Source: Caballeronia calidae (GTDB lineage Bacteria > Pseudomonadota > Gammaproteobacteria > Burkholderiales > Burkholderiaceae). Taken from it: a DNA stretch of 53,848 nucleotides. The stretch spans positions 1-53,848 of the forward strand of contig NZ_FCOX02000050.1 in assembly GCF_900044055.2 (NCBI RefSeq), in the 5' to 3' direction. A model generated the notes under the pieces. It made no database searches. It was not told the origin of the DNA and worked only from the letters and a program-made list of their open reading frames with translations. How positions within the stretch are numbered: position 1 is the first letter of the stretch; each line of letters opens with the position of its first letter. Both the position numbers and the translations under genes were made by a program. Shown here in pieces: positions 50,534 to 53,848 of this stretch.

Positions 50534-50867
50534 GTCTCTCTCCTTTATCGCCTTCCATTTGAATGGCCTCCAAGTTAAGTGCATTAAAAAGCGCGAACAA
50601 GACCACGCGGCGCTATACAGCGCGTTCGCGCGACGATATGGTTTTCGCGCGCCGTTCAGCGCGCAAACGTGCGCAGGCCTTTGCCACAAGGGGTTTGACG
50701 CATATCGGAGGAAATTTGTCGTGCGACGCAAGGCCGCGTTCTTCGGATGCTCGTTATGATGCGGATCACAGCGGCCATATAGTCCGTTTTTCGCGTTCGC
50801 CACGCGATGGTGGGGTATACCCGGGTTTTGCGCGTTTTCCCTAACGTCATTTTCAGACTCGAATCCC
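50534..50867. promoter_or_regulatory. Divergent xanthine permease/xylB regulatory region
   Basis: 334 nt between divergent starts, less GC-rich than neighbouring genes. On the minus strand the permease leader contains a GTATAGCG-type segment (around 50612-50619) and a CCATTC/GAATGG hairpin (50554-50565) next to the ribosome binding site. On the plus strand TATAGT (50778-50783) could be a -10 for xylB, but no good -35 was found. No gene seen. Confidence 0.35.
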
Positions 50868-52313
50868 ATGCGTTTTTTAGGCATCGATCTCGGTACGGGC
50901 TCCCTGAAACTCGCCATCGTCGATGAAGACGGGCGTGAAATCGCATCGTCGAGCGCCGCCTACGCGGTGACGAGCGCGCGGCCCGGTTGGGCCGAGACCA
51001 CGGTCGATGCGTGGTACTCGGCGCTCGTCGACGCGGCCTCGCGCCTTCCCGCGAACGAGCGCGAAGCGGTGAGCGCGATCGGCTTCTCGGGGCAGATGCA
51101 CGGCGTCGTGCCGGCCGCCGCCGATGGCCGCGCCTTGCGCGCCGCGATGCTCTGGCCCGACACGCGCGCCCGCGATCTGCTCGACGCGTGGCCCGCGCCG
51201 CAGGCGAATCCGGTCGCGCCCGGCATGGCGGGGCCGTTGCTGCGCTGGCTCGCGTCGAACGAGCCCGAAGTCGCGGCCGACACGCGCTGGGCCTTGCAGC
51301 CGAAGGACTGGCTGCGCGCGAAGCTCGGCGGCGCCGCTGTTGCCAAGTTCGTCACCGATGCATCCGATGCCTGCGCGACCGCGCTCGCTTTACCGTCCGG
51401 CGATTGGGACGATGCGCTCATCGAGCGGCTCGGCCTGCCGCGCGAGTGGTTCGCGCCGCTCGCGGCATCGCATGAAATCGGCGGCGCGCTATCGGACGAA
51501 GCGGCGGCGCAACTCGGCTTGCGCGCGGGCATTCCGATGGCCGTCGGCGCGGGCGATACGCCGTGCGCCGCGCTCGGCAGCGGCCTCTCCTCCGATGGCG
51601 ACGCGCTGCTCACCACCGGCACCGGCGGCCAGATCGTCGTCATGTGCGCCGATGCGCCCGCGCCCGTGCATGGTCTGCACACGTATCGCGCGGCGACGGG
51701 CGCGTGGTATCGCATGGCGGCGATGCAGAACGTCGGCGTCGCGCTGGAAGCGGTGCGCGGCTGGTTCGGCTACGCATCGTGGCCCGAAGCCTACGACGAT
51801 GCGTTCGCCGCGAAATCCAGCGCATCGGTGAGCTTTCTACCGTACCTGAGCGGCGAGCGTTCGCCGTGGATGAACCCGAATGCGCGCGGCGGCTGGCTCG
51901 GACTGGGCCTCGACGACACGCGCGGCACGATGATGCGCGCCGCGTTCGAAGGCGTGGCATTCGCATTGCGTGCAGGACTGGACGCGATCCGCGCGAACGG
52001 CGCCACGCTCGATTCGATGCTGCTGGCGGGCGGCGGCTCGGTCGATCCGCGCTGGCGGCAGTTGCTCGCCGATGCCTTGCGCGTCGAGCTTCATGCGGTC
52101 GATTGCCCGAACGCGGCGACGCGCGGCGCGGCGATTCTCGGCGGCATCGCGGCGGGCCACTGGCGCGTGGACGATCTCGCATCGCTCGCGCCGACATCGA
52201 CGCTCGCCGCGACGCCGCGCGCGGATGCATCGCTCGACGAACGGCTCGCGCGCTTCATCGATCTGTACAGGCGCGCCGAAGACTGGTTCACGCCGCCGCG
52301 CGAGAGCGCTTAA
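50868..52313 (+). CDS. xylB: Xylulokinase-like FGGY sugar kinase
   Basis: A 481-residue FGGY kinase with the ATP-binding start FLGIDLGTGSLKLAIVDEDG, the xylulokinase-type substrate motif AIGFSGQMHGVVP, the catalytic Asp in VGAGDTPCAALGSG, and the C-terminal LLAGGGSVDPRWRQLLADAL. Best fit is D-xylulose kinase (xylulose to xylulose-5-phosphate). No xylA or xylose transporter is nearby; the next gene is an AGE-family isomerase, so the true substrate could be another ketose. Confidence 0.88.
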   Translation: MRFLGIDLGTGSLKLAIVDEDGREIASSSAAYAVTSARPGWAETTVDAWYSALVDAASRLPANEREAVSAIGFSGQMHGVVPAAADGRALRAAMLWPDTRARDLLDAWPAPQANPVAPGMAGPLLRWLASNEPEVAADTRWALQPKDWLRAKLGGAAVAKFVTDASDACATALALPSGDWDDALIERLGLPREWFAPLAASHEIGGALSDEAAAQLGLRAGIPMAVGAGDTPCAALGSGLSSDGDALLTTGTGGQIVVMCADAPAPVHGLHTYRAATGAWYRMAAMQNVGVALEAVRGWFGYASWPEAYDDAFAAKSSASVSFLPYLSGERSPWMNPNARGGWLGLGLDDTRGTMMRAAFEGVAFALRAGLDAIRANGATLDSMLLAGGGSVDPRWRQLLADALRVELHAVDCPNAATRGAAILGGIAAGHWRVDDLASLAPTSTLAATPRADASLDERLARFIDLYRRAEDWFTPPRESA

Positions 52314-52410
52314 ACTTTCGTACCTTTGATTCCGTTGCAACGCGCATCGGGAACCATGAAGCGGCGCTTCGTATGAGGCTCGCTTCATCACGACACCATC
52401 GAATTCAGCC

Positions 52411-53637
52411 ATGTCCGCATCCGAACTGTCCAAGCCCGCGTCGCTTCCCGAGTTCCGCTCGCGCGCGTTTCTGCTCGATCACGCGTTGCGCACGATGACC
52501 TTCTATCACCCGCACTGCATGGACCCGGCGGGCGGCTTCTATCACTTCTACAAGAACGACGGCACGATCTACGACCGCACTTCGCGTCATCTCGTGTCGA
52601 GCACGCGCTTCGTCTTCAACTACGCGATGGCGTACAAGCACTTCGGGCTCGATGAATATCGCGGCGGCGTGGCGCACGGCATCGAATATCTGCGCGAGTT
52701 TCATCGCAATCCGGAGACGGGCGGCTATGCGTGGACGCTGAACGGCCGCCACGTCACCGATGCGACCAACCATTGCTACGGCCTCGCGTTCGTCGTGCTG
52801 GCGTATGCGAAGGCCATCGAAGCGGGATTCGACGAAGCGCGCGCCTATCTCGACGAAACCTGGAACCTGATGGAAACGCACTTCTGGGATGCGCGGCACG
52901 GGCTCTACAAGGATGAAGCCAGCGCGGACTGGCAGGTGTCGGACTATCGCGGCCAGAACGCGAACATGCATACATGCGAGGCGCTGCTGGCCGCCTTCGA
53001 GGCGACGGGCGAAGCACGCTATCTCGATCGCGCGGCCCTGCTCGCGGACAACATGGTGAACCGTCAGGCCGCGCTCGCGGGCGGTCTCGTGTGGGAGCAT
53101 TACAAGCCGGACTGGTCGATCGACTGGGATTACAACAAGGGCGACCGCAGCAACATCTTCAGGCCGTGGGGCTTTCAGCCGGGGCATCAGACGGAATGGG
53201 CGAAGCTGCTGCTGATTCTCGATCGGCACAAGCCCGAGGCGTGGCATGTCACGCGCGCCCGCGAGCTGTTCGATCGCGCGCTGGAGTTGTCATGGGATCA
53301 CGAGCATAGCGGCATGGTGTACGGCTTCGATCCCGACGGCAAGTTCTACGACGAAGACAAGTACTTCTGGGTTCAGGCCGAATCGCTCGCGGCGGCGGCG
53401 CTGCTGGCGGACCGCGCGCAACGCGATGGCGACGCCGCGCTCGCCGCGCGTTACTGGAACGATTACGACCGCTTGTGGACCTATAGCTGGGCGCATTTCG
53501 TCGATCACAAGTGGGGCGCGTGGTATCGCATCCTCACGCGCGACAATCGCCAGTACAGCGACGAGAAAAGCCCCGCCGGCAAGACCGACTATCACACGAT
53601 GGGCGCATGCTACGAAATCCTGAACGTCGTGCGCTGA
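52411..53637 (+). CDS. AGE-family sugar isomerase (D-mannose isomerase-like)
   Basis: A 408-residue (alpha/alpha)6-barrel protein of the N-acylglucosamine 2-epimerase superfamily. Likely catalytic or substrate residues are His187 (GQNANMHTCEAL), His259 (QPGHQTEW) and His395 (KTDYHTMGACYE), with Arg in SSTRFVFNYA. The pattern fits cytoplasmic mannose isomerases (ManI/YihS type, mannose to fructose) better than true N-acylglucosamine epimerases, which carry an N-acetyl pocket and ATP requirement. It lies 97 nt after xylB and 50 nt before the formaldehyde dehydrogenase gene. Confidence 0.82.
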   Translation: MSASELSKPASLPEFRSRAFLLDHALRTMTFYHPHCMDPAGGFYHFYKNDGTIYDRTSRHLVSSTRFVFNYAMAYKHFGLDEYRGGVAHGIEYLREFHRNPETGGYAWTLNGRHVTDATNHCYGLAFVVLAYAKAIEAGFDEARAYLDETWNLMETHFWDARHGLYKDEASADWQVSDYRGQNANMHTCEALLAAFEATGEARYLDRAALLADNMVNRQAALAGGLVWEHYKPDWSIDWDYNKGDRSNIFRPWGFQPGHQTEWAKLLLILDRHKPEAWHVTRARELFDRALELSWDHEHSGMVYGFDPDGKFYDEDKYFWVQAESLAAAALLADRAQRDGDAALAARYWNDYDRLWTYSWAHFVDHKWGAWYRILTRDNRQYSDEKSPAGKTDYHTMGACYEILNVVR

Positions 53638-53687
53638 AACGAATCCGCATTATCTAACGCATTTTTCCAAGATCGAGGAGCTGAACG

Positions 53688-53848
53688 ATGAAGACGAAAG
53701 CAGCAATTGCATGGGAAGCGGGCAAGCCATTGACGATCGAGGAAGTCGATCTCGAAGGCCCGCGCGCGGGAGAAGTGCTGATCGAAGTGAAGGCGACGGG
53801 CATTTGCCACACCGATTACTACACGCTGTCCGGCGCCGATCCGGAAGG
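53688..53848 (+). CDS. frmA: S-(hydroxymethyl)glutathione dehydrogenase/class III ADH (5' end only)
   Basis: The first 53 codons plus two bases are present; the gene runs off the right edge. The sequence MKTKAAIAWEAGKPLTIEEV...GEVLIEVKATGICHTDYYTLSGADPEG matches class III alcohol dehydrogenases. The first catalytic zinc ligand is Cys40 in TGICHTD. The enzyme oxidises S-hydroxymethylglutathione (formaldehyde adduct) and reduces S-nitrosoglutathione in the cytoplasm. GAGGAG lies upstream of ATG 53688. An S-formylglutathione hydrolase gene would be expected next. Confidence 0.92.
   Translation, partial: MKTKAAIAWEAGKPLTIEEVDLEGPRAGEVLIEVKATGICHTDYYTLSGADPE

Noticed and set aside
1..53848. CRISPR arrays, tRNA or rRNA genes, IS elements, prophage genes
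   Set aside because: No regularly spaced repeats, cloverleaf sequences, transposase motifs or phage proteins were recognised on reading through; a covariance search was not possible.

Overview
The window is high-GC chromosomal DNA from a Burkholderiaceae bacterium (Burkholderia sensu lato; Caballeronia or Paraburkholderia would fit). Strong G/C third-position bias, betaproteobacterial housekeeping genes in a familiar order, and a BpeAB-OprB-like efflux locus support this. It is mostly core chromosome with three local oddities: a group II intron, a trimeric autotransporter gene, and a tandem copy of an RND efflux operon. The genus is inferred from gene content; no 16S gene or database comparison was available.

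Layout. 1-1.7 kb: end of sucD with its terminator, a TerC/YjbE membrane protein and a type IV pilin. 1.87-4.02 kb: a group II intron whose reverse transcriptase gene has lost its catalytic core. It sits 14 nt before the start codon of a PglL/Wzy-type O-oligosaccharide ligase (4.0-5.8 kb), a plausible pilin glycosylation enzyme. 5.9-13.4 kb: moaC, a BepA-like M48 protease, a conserved hypothetical gene, a YheT-like hydrolase, an NTF2-fold protein, waaF, a small zinc-ribbon protein and ilvE. 13.6-14.8 kb: azlCD, divergent from ilvE, so branched-chain amino acid transamination and export lie back to back. 15.2-19.4 kb: pgk, pyk, fba. 19.6-23.4 kb: purC, purE, purK and a Sua5-type tRNA threonylcarbamoylation gene. 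23.5-26.4 kb: an SGNH esterase lipoprotein and dacB (PBP4), both on the minus strand.

26.7-32.4 kb looks like an envelope-stress module: an OmpR-type regulator and sensor kinase, then a YadA-like adhesin, then a Do/HtrA periplasmic protease. The same NTTAAG-N5-TTTAAG direct repeat lies before both the two-component operon and the protease gene, suggesting one regulator controls both despite the adhesin gene between them. 32.6-35.6 kb: a DUF427 protein, a CoxG-like tail-anchored protein, and a divergent GlxA-type regulator/isochorismatase pair. 35.5-49.0 kb: a TetR repressor (BpeR/AcrR type) with a perfect AcrR-like palindrome over the promoter of an RND operon (MFP, pump, outer-membrane channel), followed by a second complete RND operon with its own promoter-like site and terminators. 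49.1-53.85 kb: a xanthine-type NCS2 permease on the minus strand, then xylB-like kinase, an AGE-family sugar isomerase and the start of glutathione-dependent formaldehyde dehydrogenase.

No tRNA, rRNA, CRISPR array, IS element or phage gene was recognised. The points most worth a second look are the core-deleted intron in the pglL leader, the paired TTTAAG boxes, the tandem efflux operons, and an in-frame coding-like extension upstream of pyk.
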